Of a DNA stretch of 64,000 nucleotides, positions 18,087 to 30,600 are shown piece by piece (positions within the stretch are counted from its first letter, which is position 1; each line of letters starts with the position of its first letter). Under the pieces are notes generated by a model. That model worked only from the letters and a program-made list of their open reading frames with translations, made no database searches and was not told the DNA's origin. A program made the translations under genes and the position numbers. The stretch is from Corticium candelabrum (taxonomy: Eukaryota; Porifera; Homoscleromorpha; Homosclerophorida; Plakinidae). The stretch spans positions 3,209,232 through 3,273,231 of the forward strand of contig NC_085089.1 in assembly GCF_963422355.1 (NCBI RefSeq). The letters are read 5' to 3'.

Positions 18087-19474
18087 ATGACAACATATAG
18101 CAACTTGGTTGGTTACTTCACTGGCACTAGTTGGATAATCAGTCCATACAGTATTCCTTTTGTTGTCTACCATACTGGCATAGTCGCTGGTCTCCTCGCA
18201 CTGCTTGTAATTCTAGTAGCAACCTTGATACCTGCAATTTGGTTACTCGAAACCATGTCCAGAGCGGAGGTGAGCAATCGATCTATTTCTCCTAACTCTA
18301 GTTCTTCTGTCCGTAATCGCCACGTGCGTCTCTAGGCGTTGGAGGCTATCAAAAAGAGGAAAGCAACGGCGGACAAAGAATACGGCCGTCTGAACCTGAC
18401 GGAAGCCATGTCCTTATGCAAGATAAGAACTGGGAGAAAGTTTGAGATGCAGGAGCTGTGTACGTTGTTTATTGGAAAGCCGGCCGGTATTGTGTGTACT
18501 GCCTTTGTCATGATTTATCTCTGTAACTGGACAACTATCGCTATTTCTGCTACTGCTATTGCCACTATTGTTCCTGGCAGTGATCATGGCACATTTCTAG
18601 GACGTTGTACCGAGGAAGACTTTCACTTCCACGTACATCCTGTGGGCACCTGCTGGAACACATATGTATTGTCAGTACTGGTAGTTGGAGTAATTGGTAT
18701 TGTTATTTCTCTTACCAAGCTTCCCGAGATGAGGATACTTCAGACAGTAATAGGAATTCTTCGCTTTGCCACGTTTGGAGCTATGATGATATACAGTGTA
18801 GTGACAACTGTAGAAGGCGAAGATGAAAAAGAAGCTGGAACAGCTCGATGGTTTCAATTTTCTTTCAACGGACTTACGGCTGCCATTCCAACCATAGTTT
18901 ACGCACTTATTACTGTTGTTGCATTACCATCAATCACAGGCCCTGTTGCTAACAAAAATGGACTGATTAAAATGTGGATGGGAATAATCATCACAGCATC
19001 AAGTTTTTGTGGCATTCTAGGTCTTACTGTTGCAATTCGTTTTAAACATCATGTAAATGAAATCGCATCCCTCAATTGGGTAAGTTGTCGTTGACATGCA
19101 TTTTGTTTATAGCCTCGCCCCAGCAGCAGTGTGGATTGCAGCACATCCTAGGGGGATGCAATCCACGGGGGGCCAGGATATTTTGTTTATTAAGGTTGTC
19201 TTGAACACAAAATAATAAGATTGTTCTATGGATATCAGATAATATTTTCATTCAGTGTTCTCTTCATTTGTGTTTTGTTTGCTGTTTAGGATGTTTAATT
19301 ATTTCTTGATTTGTATATATTATTCACTGATCTGGCAGTGTTAGAAATGGTTTGGAAACAACACTCCAAACTATGTGTGTTTTGGCTTGTTGCACAATTG
19401 TTAGAAAGTTTATTGTAATTGTCTTATTTAAACTAGCAATTTCATTTGTGTAACCTTTGATTAGGTTCATTATG

Positions 19475-19564
<90 letters not shown>

Positions 19565-20213
19565 GCAGACTACCTCTGCTCTGCATGTGCAAAGAGGCAT
19601 AACTTAAATAGAAATAAGCAGAATAGCTAACTCTTGGTTGATGTGAGCTTTTGTATTATGGATATGATGTATAGGTACCTCTTTCTGACTCAAGCAGTAC
19701 TTTTGTGAAAGTGCTGTCATATTGGATTGTGCTTTATCCATCACTGGAGCAGTCCATTCAATATGGAATGGGTTCTATTTTTTGGCAAACACAATGGAAT
19801 CTCAGCTGTTTGGTGGTAACAGGCAATTTTCTAGACTTGACCAATCTTTTCATCGATTTCTTTGGGCAATTATCCGTCTTATTCCATCTATTTTTGTGAG
19901 TAATTTGGTGACTGAATTCAAGTATTTGGGTCTTGTCTTGTTCTTCTTGATCTACTTTATACCGGGTTTGCTACAGTATCTTTCAAGAAAGAGATGGATG
20001 GCTGAGATTAAAACAGTTACTGCAAATACACTGATCGATCTTCAACAAGAAGATTCAACCGAGTCAACTGCTTTGATTGGTGATAACGTGGCCATTATAA
20101 ATGATACTCCTTACAGTGGATGGTATAGTCAGCCAGAAGTTGTTGTAGTGGTGCAGTTGGTTGCCTTTCTTGCTTTCGTTCTGACCGTGACAGGTCTTGC
20201 TATGTCTGGCTAG
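18087..20213 (+). CDS. AAAP-family (SLC36/SLC38-like) amino-acid transporter
   Basis: This is a multi-pass membrane protein of the amino acid/auxin permease family, which carries amino acids across plasma or vesicle membranes. Exons: 18087-18269, 18336-19079 and 19698-20213, all phase 0, giving 480 aa. Residues 1-60 read like the family's first two helices: YFTGTSWIISPYSIPFVVYH, then GIVAGLLALLVILVATLIPA. A charged loop with NLTEAMSLCKIRTGRKFEM follows, then about nine further hydrophobic segments. A Cys-rich lumenal or extracellular loop lies between segments 3 and 4. I chose the acceptor at 19695-19697 because it keeps the long C-terminal frame open (ending VTGLAMSG). The acceptor at 19674 leads to a stop after about 75 residues. 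The subfamily and substrate cannot be set from this sequence. Confidence 0.8.
19098..19190. mobile_element. Tiny palindromic insertion with flanking direct repeat, transporter intron 2
   Basis: A segment of about 70 bp starts AGCCTCGCCCC and contains the inverted pair GTGGATTGCA/TGCAATCCAC. It is flanked on both sides by ATTTTGTTTAT. The 11-bp flanking repeat and AGCCTCGC start match the Mutator-like elements elsewhere in the window, so it may be a minimal member or a deletion product. Confidence 0.5.
19477..19561. repeat. (CA)n microsatellite
   Basis: About 85 bp of pure CA in intron 2 of the transporter gene. Confidence 0.97.
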
Positions 20214-21081
20214 CTGATGTCAGTGATTGTTAGCTAGCTGTCCACATGTTTTGATTTTTTAATAACTTTTAGGTTGATGGACCAACTACTGGTAGACAGG
20301 TTATAAACACTTATTGCACTTTAACAATGTATTCTATCATAGTATTTATCATAGTAATTATTCTAATACAAGTATTTAACAAAGGATGTATACTATATTC
20401 TATGGTTGTGTATTGGTTTCTCACAAGAGAAAATGGATGATTTGTGCAAGAATATCATCTAACATAAACTGTGCATATATGTCATGAGTCATACACTTTC
20501 TGACTTTGAATCCTCTGATTAGTTTGGTATAAACAAGGCTGACTGAGAACTTTAGGTGTAACTAATAAAACCATGAGTGGATATAATGTTTTCACACAAA
20601 GATTACAGTTCCCTCTCAATTCTTGGGCCGGCAAGGGAAAAGAGATACAGAAATCGTCAAGAAAAACATGTAGCAAAGAGCAAATACACAAATATAAAAA
20701 GGAGCAGACACAGTGAGACTTACACCATTAACTTAACATGCTAAGAAAAGCTACAACCACTTCGTATTCTACATTCAAATAAATTCATTCCCTTAGTGAA
20801 GTCATTGTGTGTCATAGCCGCCCTCTTCCAGAACCTGTGTTTGACTCGGTCATTTTCACAGACTCAAGATGCTTAAATTCTACAAACCAATCTGAAAATC
20901 TAGAATCCTAAACTTCATTTCAACACTATTCGAGCTCTATATAGTTATGAATCTCCTTCCTACGTTCTATCCAATAGCCATGTAAACAGATGATTTTCAA
21001 AGTCCCATGTGGTAGATGACTCCCAAAAAACAAGACCGGATAAAGTTGTGTATCAATATTATTTTTACTAATTAATTCTAA
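20214..21081. other. Intergenic, no gene seen
   Basis: AT-rich 3' flank of the transporter gene. I see no recognisable coding sequence on either strand. Confidence 0.4.
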
Positions 21082-21626
21082 TACCCCATTTATACTGGCA
21101 CGTTCAAACGGGCCGGACCGTGCCAGCTCGAAGCTACCCAGTCCAACATGCCAGTGTAAATGCAACAGGACCAAGTTGGAAGCAGCTGGAGTGGGCTGAC
21201 TCAGCCCGTTCGATTTGAGTGAGCTGGCTCAGTGCAGCCCGGTCTCCTCGTGTAGTGTAAATGCAAGTAGGCTAGATGGTTCGGTCGAACATCGATAAAA
21301 CATGCACAGCAGATGTATTATTCCCTGATATGGCGTGGTCTAATGACACTTTTGTGCGATAGCTGCAGTCTCTTGCGCCACTTCACCCTCCACACTCTAT
21401 CTTTCAATTTTTTTAAACAAGAGCACGCACAAAGCAACTCCTCTAGCATCCATGTTTACATAGGTATTAAGACACATGACAGTCATGTGATTATAAAACA
21501 CGCCTATCTGGCCGTTCGCAACCTCACAGTGTAAACGTGTGCTGGCTCGGTCAACAATTCACACACTGCTGGAATACTCGAACGGGCTGGCTGGTCCTCA
21601 TTTGTCTTGTCAGTGTAAACAAGGTA
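21082..21626. mobile_element. PIF/Harbinger-type MITE, 545 bp, TAA target duplication
   Basis: The left end TACCCCATTTATACTGGCA and the reverse complement of the right end TACCTTGTTTACACTGACA are inverted repeats. TAA lies directly outside each end (21079-21081 and 21627-21629), the 3-bp target size of PIF/Harbinger elements. The interior has further GCTGGCTC/CGAACGGGC inverted words and no transposase. Confidence 0.75.
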
Positions 21627-22424
21627 TAAAATGCTTGAGCAGGTGGCTAGAATTTGCTGCACACCACTATGCAGCATTAATTAATTAACCTTAGAAGATA
21701 CATACAACAGTAAAGGGTTTACGATTCTGGGCGCTAATTAATAAACCATTTCTCCTTTTATATAGAACATATTGAGAACTGGACACGACTAGCACGAGAG
21801 CATCTGGCAAGGTAAGCAGCGGCAGCAGCTTTGAAACCTTTGGAATAACCAGTAATTCAAGCGCAGCTATCAGAGGATCGGCTGTAGTAGCATACCGGTA
21901 GTTGTCCGGGACTTGTTGAGTTATGTATGTTATTTTAGTTAATGACTCACATGTTAGCTGAGCACGGTTGACAAACAAAGGCGTCTGTTACTTTGAAACC
22001 ATTTTTGTTAAAGCTTGAAGACGTGCGTAGATCTAGACAGACGTGCCTTGGTGGAAGCGTGGTACAGTGAAGGGCATAGATTCTTGAACTCTGTCGTTGC
22101 TCTTTCAGGAAGAAAAGTCTTGTTTTGGCTTAGCGTAAGCATAAATTCGGTGAGATTCAACATGTTGTGCACTACAGATCCCACAGTGGCCAAAACGCAC
22201 TATGGTCATTTCACATCATGACATCGAAAGGTTAGATCAACAAAACTTTACTCTGCGCCCAACTGTTACTTACAGTCTACTAACTGGGAATTGCAGCCAA
22301 CATGCATGGTTAGGATCTTCTAGATTTCTACACCTCACTCTGTTGGCATTGTCGGCGGTCATTCTATGCACGCGACATTACAGTGTAGTCCTCACGTGAT
22401 GTTTTCTACATCATTAGGATCGGA

Positions 22425-22510
22425 TTAGATCTATACAATCGAAAGGGGGCCCCCACGTCATCATGACGTGCTTGGAATCTAGCAGGCATCTCCTCGGCTC
22501 CGACAGCCTA
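22425..22510. mobile_element. Fragment of the Mutator-like family
   Basis: The core GGG(C/T)CCCACGTCA..ATGACGT, followed by a GGAATC/GAAAGC word and a CTC-rich stretch, matches the terminal repeat of the element at 26102-27301 (for example 27165-27215). It is diverged, and no ends are visible. Confidence 0.45.
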
Positions 22511-22950
22511 GTCATGTGACACGTGAGCACTGCACAGAGGAGCGAGGTTCCAGCGATCAAAGACATTAGGCTGATTGAAGCCGTTCTTCTACCGCTAGCA
22601 TTTCTCTTTAAATTCTGATTGCCTTTGCACCGAATCCAACTTACACGTTCCCTGCAAGAAGAAGAGTGTGTGATCATTCCCGTTGTCCATTTGAGCCACC
22701 CTTTGGTGTGTTCTAATGATGGTGGCTGTACTAGTACTTTGAGAATACTTAGGCAAGCATCCCACTATCCCATACTAAGAACTTTCCTAAGACATGTTTA
22801 TACTGCTCTACAATAAGATGAATGATTAATTGTGTTACAATTAAGTCACAATTAATGAATGCTTGACTTTCATGTACATTAGCAATGTGCTAACTCCTGC
22901 TACAGTATAACTATAAGTATATTGATCTGAGGTCAACTATTCCATGCTTT

Positions 22951-23063
22951 ATGAATCCACTCATACAGACTGAGCAATACATCATCCCTACATTGCACCA
23001 TCTTCTAGCGTAATAGTGCAATGTAGAGATGACGTATTGCTCAGTCTGTATGAGTGAATTCAT
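22951..23063. repeat. Near-perfect hairpin, 51-bp stem and 11-nt loop
   Basis: Arms 22951-23001 and 23013-23063 pair at 47 of 51 positions. All four mismatches are transitions, which would be C-A pairs in a plus-strand RNA and G-U pairs in a minus-strand RNA. No target duplication is evident. It could be a small foldback element or a hairpin RNA precursor; there is no evidence of transcription. Confidence 0.85.
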
Positions 23064-23607
23064 GAAAGATGTCACAGCACACACCCTACATGGTCTTGTT
23101 TCATACAGCAACCCTACACCTTTCTCATTTTTCAAAATGTTTTTATACTCTAGATAGAGGGCTCTGGCCTGGGGACGAGGATATGTGACCCGTATGCTGC
23201 CCTAATTTAGACACGATTAGACACGGGGAGCATCATACGTCCACGATCACAAACAATCTCTAGAAATTTGTAGAAACTCACAGAAACAAAACTCGCACAT
23301 CGCTAGCCGTTGATCAATATGCGTCCACTGACGGCAGCACAACCAAACCAATCGAATTGCATACCTGCTGCGGTGAGTCGTGACTGCTTCCCTGACACGC
23401 TGACATTCTGGTAAAAAACGCACAACAACAGTTGACATCCAAGTTCTCGCACTTCGAACACGTTCCTGGTTTACCCTAGCAGTCAAACCGCATCGAAAAA
23501 CCGGCTCAAGCCGCCACACAGACGTCTCACACTTCTAAACATGCTCTTGCAGAGGAATAGCAATACGGGTTACGTTTTGGCCTATGGCCAAACATGATTG
23601 GATCCCT
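23064..23607. other. Intergenic, no gene seen
   Basis: I see no recognisable coding sequence. The right half is more GC- and CpG-rich than its surroundings. Confidence 0.35.
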
Positions 23608-26600
23608 CACACCATTTGAAAGGGGGTTGCTGTAAAACGCAGTCTGCAGACTACGCAGACTGGAGACTGCAGACTACGGAATGGGGACTTGCAGACTACG
23701 GAACGGAGACTTTGGCGGTTTCAAAGGCATGCGCACATTCCTATAAACATACCTTCACGTGCTGATGTTTCAGCCTTGCCTCATGACATCGTCATGTTCA
23801 GTGAAACAGCACGGCTGAGTCTCTTCGAGGCTGCTTCTATCTCCATCTGTGCGAGCACGTACGTCGTCTTGATCTACGTCGATCACATGTGCGACAATAA
23901 GATAGTGAAACCAGGCGACCAACGCCTAGTGTTTCTCCGAGAGTGTGTTTGTAAAATGTTTCTGTTTACATTGTGTGTGGTGAAGTGATAGTTGGAAGCA
24001 CGAGTCGAAGAATGGACGCTAGGGTGGTCTACTTGAAAGAAAGGCGGTGACGTGTTGTCTCTGTCATATTTATCGTGCTTCCGCCTTCGGTCTTTAGATG
24101 CTATAGAGGAGATAAAGCAAGTACTTGCTTTCGACCAACGTATGTTGCAGCGCATCGCAGTCGATTAAAGGAGATATATGTATGGATTCAGATAGGCTCT
24201 ATAGTGCGCAGACAATGAAGCTGCACTAAAATGGCTAGGACAGTGAAGATCACGGAAATTGCTGCATCTTGGTTCTTCAATGTAAGAATGGTGCGGGAAG
24301 CGCATTGTCAACATGCAAAGTACTGGCGGCCTCATTAGGTGTGGGAATGTACTTGCACGCGCGTACATGTTCATTGTGTATAAATTCTAACCAGTGTTTG
24401 GAACTGTTTTTTAATCCTTTTAACTAGTATAACACTAGTACAGGAAAGTGTGTGTTTGAATGGTATTAATTAATTAGGTTAGCACTTATTATATAAACAG
24501 TTCTTTTGATAACAGCAAGAAAAAATTGATAAGATTGTATTGTAGCATGTCCTGAACTGTTCTTAGCTGTTTGTTTACGCTAAAATGATCCTATGATTAA
24601 TGAGTCTCCCCAACAATTGAAAACAAAATATTTTTCTAACTAAATCTTTTAGCAGTTTTTTTATTAAGCTACATGTCAACACCCAAGATAACTTTAAGGA
24701 GCTCTTTGTGGCTTGCAAGAAATCGTTTACGATCTTCCTCTGATATTTCAACATCTTGAAGATTGAAGTTCTTGTTTTTTGTTGAATGCAAGCAATGGAT
24801 AAATGTTAACGGGTGGCTTTCTTTTTATGGAGAATCTCAGTGTTCCCTCTGTTCATCAATCCAAGCTAGATATCATATGAGTTTAAACATTCCACACCTG
24901 ATCCAGCCACAGTCAAGTGAAGAAAGTGCTCCAATTAATAGTAGCTGTGCTTTGGTATGTGACTTGTTTTACCCACTTAATTTTGATCTTGCTGCCTAGC
25001 TGTATTGCCCAGATGAGCTACAAGTTGTATGAAATCAACTCCTGGCCCTAGGAAGATTAGAAGGCACACGAGTCAGCTCAATTAGCAACTGCCATCTGCA
25101 GCAGTACATCAATAAATTGCAGAACAAGACATGAGCCCACACAAATAACCAGCAAGGTCAAAGTTAGACAGAGTTGATCAAACTGTGGAATTTGTATGAA
25201 AAAATCAAACTCCATTAATACAACATTATCTGTACATCTATATTTACTGAAGCATGACTTACGCAGTCGTGTACCTTCGGTTAGTATTGAATACAGCAAA
25301 TGTCAAACCAATTATCATTGTATCATCATCATTGTTAGTTATTGCAATGGGATGTACGTGCTTACTGTACCTGCATGGCCAAGCTATATCTACCTGTATA
25401 TCATATCTAGATATATAACCAGTCAAAATGTTAGTTTTAGTCTACCTCAGATGGATGTGATCGTCTCCAAGGCAAAAGAACTTTTCACCTTGTCAGCAAG
25501 TTCCGTGATCTTCTCACTGTCCTGGCAACGCAGCTTCATTGTCTGATACTGCATAAAGAGCCTAGCTATCTGAATCCATACATATATCTCCTCTAGTCGA
25601 CTGCGGTGGGCTGCAACATACGTTGGTCGAAAGCAAGTACCTGCTCTAGCTCCTAGCATCTAAAGACCGAAGACGGAAGCACAAAGATAAATATGACAGA
25701 GACAACAAGTCACCGCCTTTCTTTCAAGTAGACTGCCCTATCGTCCATTCTTCAACTCGTGCTTCCAACCGTCGCTTCACCACACAATATATGAACAGAA
25801 ACATTTTACAAACAGACTCTGATGGAGAAACACTAAAACGGTCGCCTGGTTTCACTATCTAGTTGTCGCGTATGCAATCGACGTAGATCAAGACGACGTA
25901 CGTGCTCGCACAGATGGAGATAGAAGCAGCTTCGAATAGACTCAGCCGTGCTGTTTCACTGAACATGACGATGTCATGAGGCAAGGCTGGAAACATCAGC
26001 ACGTGAAGGTATGTCTAGAAGAATGTGCGCATGAAACCGCCAAAGTCCCCATTCCGTAGTCTGCAGTCTGCAGTCTGCAGTCTGCGTTTTACAGCAACCC
26101 TAGCCTCGCAAGCCAGGCTCTTCCGCGCAGTCGCTGAGCTAACCGCACGTGAATCACACGAGGAGGAGGAGCTTTTACCGGAATTGCTCCAGCGCGAGAA
26201 GAGCCTGGTCGCTTTCGAGAACGTCATAGTGACGTGGGACCCCCGATCCGGTTTCATAGCTTGCATAAGGCTAATTCGATTTCCTAAAGAGCTCGTTACT
26301 GTAATTGCGCTGATACACGAAGCTGAGAGGTAGCCCTCCGCGGAGAGCGCGTGAACACAAAATCCAGTGAAGCTGTTGATGGACAAAGTGCTGGTGAATA
26401 TTGAGCGTAGGAATGGCCTACATGGGACTGGTCCGCTGAAGCTACACTCTCCAGCAACGTTTCTTTCTACTGAACTCATCTGCAGGTTTGCGCGAATTGA
26501 AACCGACGTAGAACTATTCACCACTCTTGCGCGTCTACTCTGACATCTATTGTCTGTGGGGGAAATGGTGTGAGAATTGCCGGCCCAGTTTCACTCAACG

Positions 26601-27327
26601 GTTCATGAAAACAGTGGCCTAGAGCTTGTTGACCTCTCCACGTCATGATCAGATTTGCGTGTATTGCTAACGCAGTCTATGTGACGGTACTTTCGACTCA
26701 GCAAGCAGCACTTTTGTACGATATTGGCTCTACTCACGGTGAACTGGAAACATGTAGGCATGGGAAAACAGCAGTGCAGTGGACCTACCATGTTCAGGAA
26801 GTGTAGAGTTGACTCGTAGTTGCACGTGTACTACGTACGACTTGTTTCAGTGCATGAACTCTGACTGCTACATATATACACTAACCGCGTACAATGAGTT
26901 CATTTCACAAACTACCGCGCTGCAGATCTAGATTCGGCGGTGTGCTGTTGGCGAAACTGAATGCTGAAAAGGAGTCGTGACACTGCAGAATATTACATGG
27001 CTGAGCTGTCTACGTACGTACTAGAAGCGAACGATGATGTCAACTACGTACTTCGTGCAAAACAAGCAAGTGCGTGAAGCGATGTCGCGTGTTCTCAACT
27101 TTCGTACCTACATGCTTACCTAATAGAATTAGCTTTATCGAGCTATGAAACCGGATCGGGGGTCCCACGTCACTATGACGTTCTCGAAAGCGACCAGGCT
27201 CTTCTCGCGCTGGAGCAAATTCCGGTAAAAGCTCCTCCTCCTCGTGTGATTCACGTGCGGTTAGCTCAGCGACTGCGCGGAAGAGCCTGGCTTGCGAGGC
27301 TACAGCAACCCTTTGAAAGGCGAGGAA
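23608..27327. mobile_element. Long inverted-repeat element split by a Mutator-like insertion
   Basis: The left arm (about 23608-24225) and right arm (about 25540-26101, resuming at 27302-27327) are reverse complements over roughly 550-600 bp at high identity, with a spacer of about 1.3 kb. Each arm has a short tandem repeat of CAGTCTGCAG/GACTACGGA words near its outer end. The outer-end motif TTTGAAAGGGGGTTGCTGT on the left matches the reverse complement of ACAGCAACCCTTTGAAAGG on the right, once the 26102-27301 insertion is removed. The spacer has no recognised transposase. The target duplication was not identified, so the outer limits are approximate. Confidence 0.75.
26102..27301. mobile_element. 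Mutator-like (MULE-type) non-autonomous element, 1.2 kb
   Basis: Terminal inverted repeats of about 160 bp (26102-26262 and 27140-27301) start AGCCTCGCAAGCCAGGCT and are almost identical. The element is flanked by a perfect 11-bp direct repeat, ACAGCAACCCT, at 26091-26101 and 27302-27312. Long terminal repeats with a 9-11-bp target duplication are typical of Mutator-like elements. The interior has no recognisable transposase. A diverged, partial copy lies at 50745-51130. Confidence 0.88.
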
Positions 27328-27670
27328 ACCGCCTATCGATCCGGGAAAATTAATTTTACGTTATCAGATAAAGCACGTCAAGCAGCCAACTACGTTCGTA
27401 TCGATCGGCTGAGGCTCTTCCCGTTCCTAAAATTTTAGTGATTTTCATATCATGCATGATAACACAACTATTCAGAAATTGATTCGTCGTAACCAAACAG
27501 CACGATTTACTTCCGCATGATAAGAGAAACTTGCCAACCGCACTTGTTGCCGACATTTAGATATCCTTACATAATTTGCAATTCGCGCAGAAGGGTCTGG
27601 CAGCACAGGGGTCTAGCAAGTGTACCTAGCGCGCGTTACAAATCACCAAACCGTCTTTGTCTCAACCGCG
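27313..27670. other. Upstream region of ZFYVE21
   Basis: After the outer end of the inverted-repeat element, about 340 bp precede the ZFYVE21 start codon. No other gene seen; this probably holds the promoter and 5' UTR. Confidence 0.45.
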
Positions 27671-30600
27671 ATGGCGAAACGCCTAGTGCGCGGAAAGGGT
27701 GGCCTACGAATGATATCAGTGGATGGACATGGGTCTATTTTTGATCTCGCAGAGCCTTCATGGGATGAAGATTCTAAGGTGACAAGATATCTAGTAATTA
27801 CTAGGCTGCAGAACATTGTGACAGATGTGTCTTACTGCAGCATCCATCATGCAGTAACCCCGATTGTGCAGCTCAGTTCAACGTTCTGCATCGGCGGGTA
27901 CAGTAATTTTATTGTACGACTTTAGAGTGACCTTTTTTTCTGATTTGCAGTTGTTTTACAATTTCTGTACACTTGTTACTTCTGTTTGCATAGCATCACT
28001 GTCGTGTCTGTGGCAAAGTCTTTTGTGGAAACTGTTGTGACCATAAGCAGCCTGTACTGCGCATGGGACTCGTTGATCCAGTGAGGTGCGTGAAAATGAG
28101 TTGCGTGTGAGTCGCCCCACACTAAGGAGATCGTTGCAAGTTTACATGACTGTTTAAAGAGGACTTACACCTTTGTGAGGAATAACGAGATATGAATTAG
28201 TCATAATTAAATTAGTTGGCATGGACCAAAGCTAAAGCCCTGTCCGCACTAGACCAGAATGGATCGCGATCGGATCTCGATTCGATCACGATCTTGCTGA
28301 TCGCAATCCGATCGGGATAGCGAGCATTCACATTGCACTTTGAAAACGCTGTACCTCCACCTCATTTTTGATATCACGTGACTGATGACCGATGTGTGCG
28401 TGTGGCTTCTTTGCTTGTGGAAAGCATTGATACAGCGACAACAAAGACGAGTGAGGAGTGCTAGATGTTCCGACTACACACGTAGCGACCATGGAGGTAA
28501 CGCTCACTATTTCTAAAATTGGATTCAACCGATCGCGATCCAGTTGCAAGTGTGTACAGCGTTGCAGTTGGATTGCGATCGGATCGCGACATGCCTTAAG
28601 AAAAGTACCACTCTCATTACCAGAAAGCTATGTATAGTTGGTATCTTGTAATTTTAGGCCACTGCAATATGATTTCTTGTGCCATTAATTACCATCGGAA
28701 ACCTACTAAGGTGTGGGCAGTTTGTTATTTATTATTCATTACTGGAAACCACTTAACTGTACCTTTGAGCCAAATGCTATCATAGGGAAAGTACACATGA
28801 ATGCTGTGGTTGGAAGAGACTGATTTCATGGGAGGGAGACCTACATGCATGATTGGGAGCAATGCACAAGTGTAGTATACACACATTTATGGAAGGAGTT
28901 GCAAACATTGAGGTAGAGTGAACATGTACCATGCTTATGGTGATTTTTGACAGAAGCCAGAAAAACAACAAAAAAAAAACTATTTGTCAAGTAGTAATAA
29001 TTCATTACTTCCTGATAGATGAAAGATAGGAGCATGTTTCACATTGAGGTTATTTGTAGATGAGATAAATCACTGCTCAACACCATAGCATCCATATTCT
29101 GTCAACATCATAAAATGGGGGTAAGAATCAGGCATGAATCCAGGCATGGTGCACTTGGTGCACTCCTAACCCAGTGGGTGTGTCTTGAGGAATTTCTATA
29201 GAAATTCTATAAAGAAGATTTTAGAGAATATGTAAAGACGTAGATAGGACTTTCAAGGGATGCAGCATTTCAGGGACGTGTCGGGAACACAGTGACGTGT
29301 CAGGAACACAGTGACGTGTCGGGAACACAGTCACCGATGCAGCTGAAAAGGTTCATGAAGCTATATACCGCGGAAGTGACTGTGTGCCGTCCTTACCTCG
29401 TCATTGTGGTACACAAAGGAACCACGTAAATGTTTTATCAAAGACAGTACAAGAGTACTACAGAAGAATTATTGTCATTCTGTTTCTGGATCACTTCCTT
29501 GGTCAAATAGAGTAAAGTGTTATGGCTCAAATGTTGTTGGGACCTTATGATTTCTTTTGTTGTGCAACGCACAGGGATCGAAAGACTCTATGAAGTGCAG
29601 AAGACGTCAGTGCTTGGACTAAGCTTTGTCCCTCTAGCTATGTGTACAGCCCCTTTTCCAAACAACACGGGGAAGAGCTTGGAGCGTTTTATATATACCA
29701 GGCAGATCTGTCCACAGTCCTGCGACTTTGGACAAGGAGCTGGTATGTTGGATCGTTCAATGGCATGCTCTTGAAGTAGAAACCTTGTCCTCAACTTTGC
29801 AGCAAGCTCTAGCAGCCGGCACAGATATACAGTATATTTTTCAATTATTAAATACACTTTTGAGAATTCCTTGCATGCATGCACACAAACAGTTATGTTG
29901 AGTAACCACTAGTTGTGAGCAGAGCATCAGTGAACATGACAACTTAAGACTTACCTGCGTTCCACAAAGACGTAACGGTCTCACCTAGCTACACTGTCAT
30001 TAGGACATGGAAATAGAGTACGATCAATTCATCTTTGCCAGAGAACATCTCCGACGGATGGAATTAATCCATATTCTAGACTCAGATGGCTGCAATAGGT
30101 GTCTTAATTTTTTAATTAGTGCATTGTACAGTTTAATAACTACCGGTTCTGTAGGATAATTTTGTGCTAATATCAATTTTTATTTTATTGATATTAATCA
30201 TACACTCATCTTGGGTCTCTGGATCCATGCCTGAAAATGAACAGGTGATAATAAAAAGCAAGAGGGCCCAAGAAAGGACTTGGGTGGGGAATGGAAACAA
30301 AGAATCGCATATTGGAGTGGCCTTAGTTAATGTCAAACAGCAAACTGTAGTTCTTGTTACCACATACTGTACTTACTGTTGACAGCACCATGAGTGGGTT
30401 ATTGTATATCTACAAATTTTTGTACGCTGTTTAATTTTATAAATTTCATAAATTGCAAATAATTTACTAACTTAAATTGCTTAGTAACTTTTCTCCAAAT
30501 ATTTCATCAATACTTGGTTCTGTTGATTACTAGTGTATTTATTCTATTGCATGCACAAGAGTGAAGTCCGCTTGCCTCATTGAACGATTGAAACATATTT

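Noticed and set aside
19675-19899. Alternative exon 3 of the amino-acid transporter starting at 19675 (PLSDSSSTFVKV...)
   Set aside because: It is in phase and hydrophobic but ends at a stop after about 75 residues. The acceptor 23 bases downstream gives a full-length family-like C-terminus. It could still be a minor isoform.
23689-23988. 99-aa open frame in the left arm of the long inverted repeat
   Set aside because: No recognised domain. The mirror copy in the right arm is broken, so there is no sign of protein selection.
26015-26524. 169-aa open frame on the minus strand across the Mutator-like element end
   Set aside because: It crosses the element boundary and the target duplication, has Ser-rich low-complexity composition and matches no transposase, so it is chance openness in GC-rich terminal repeats.
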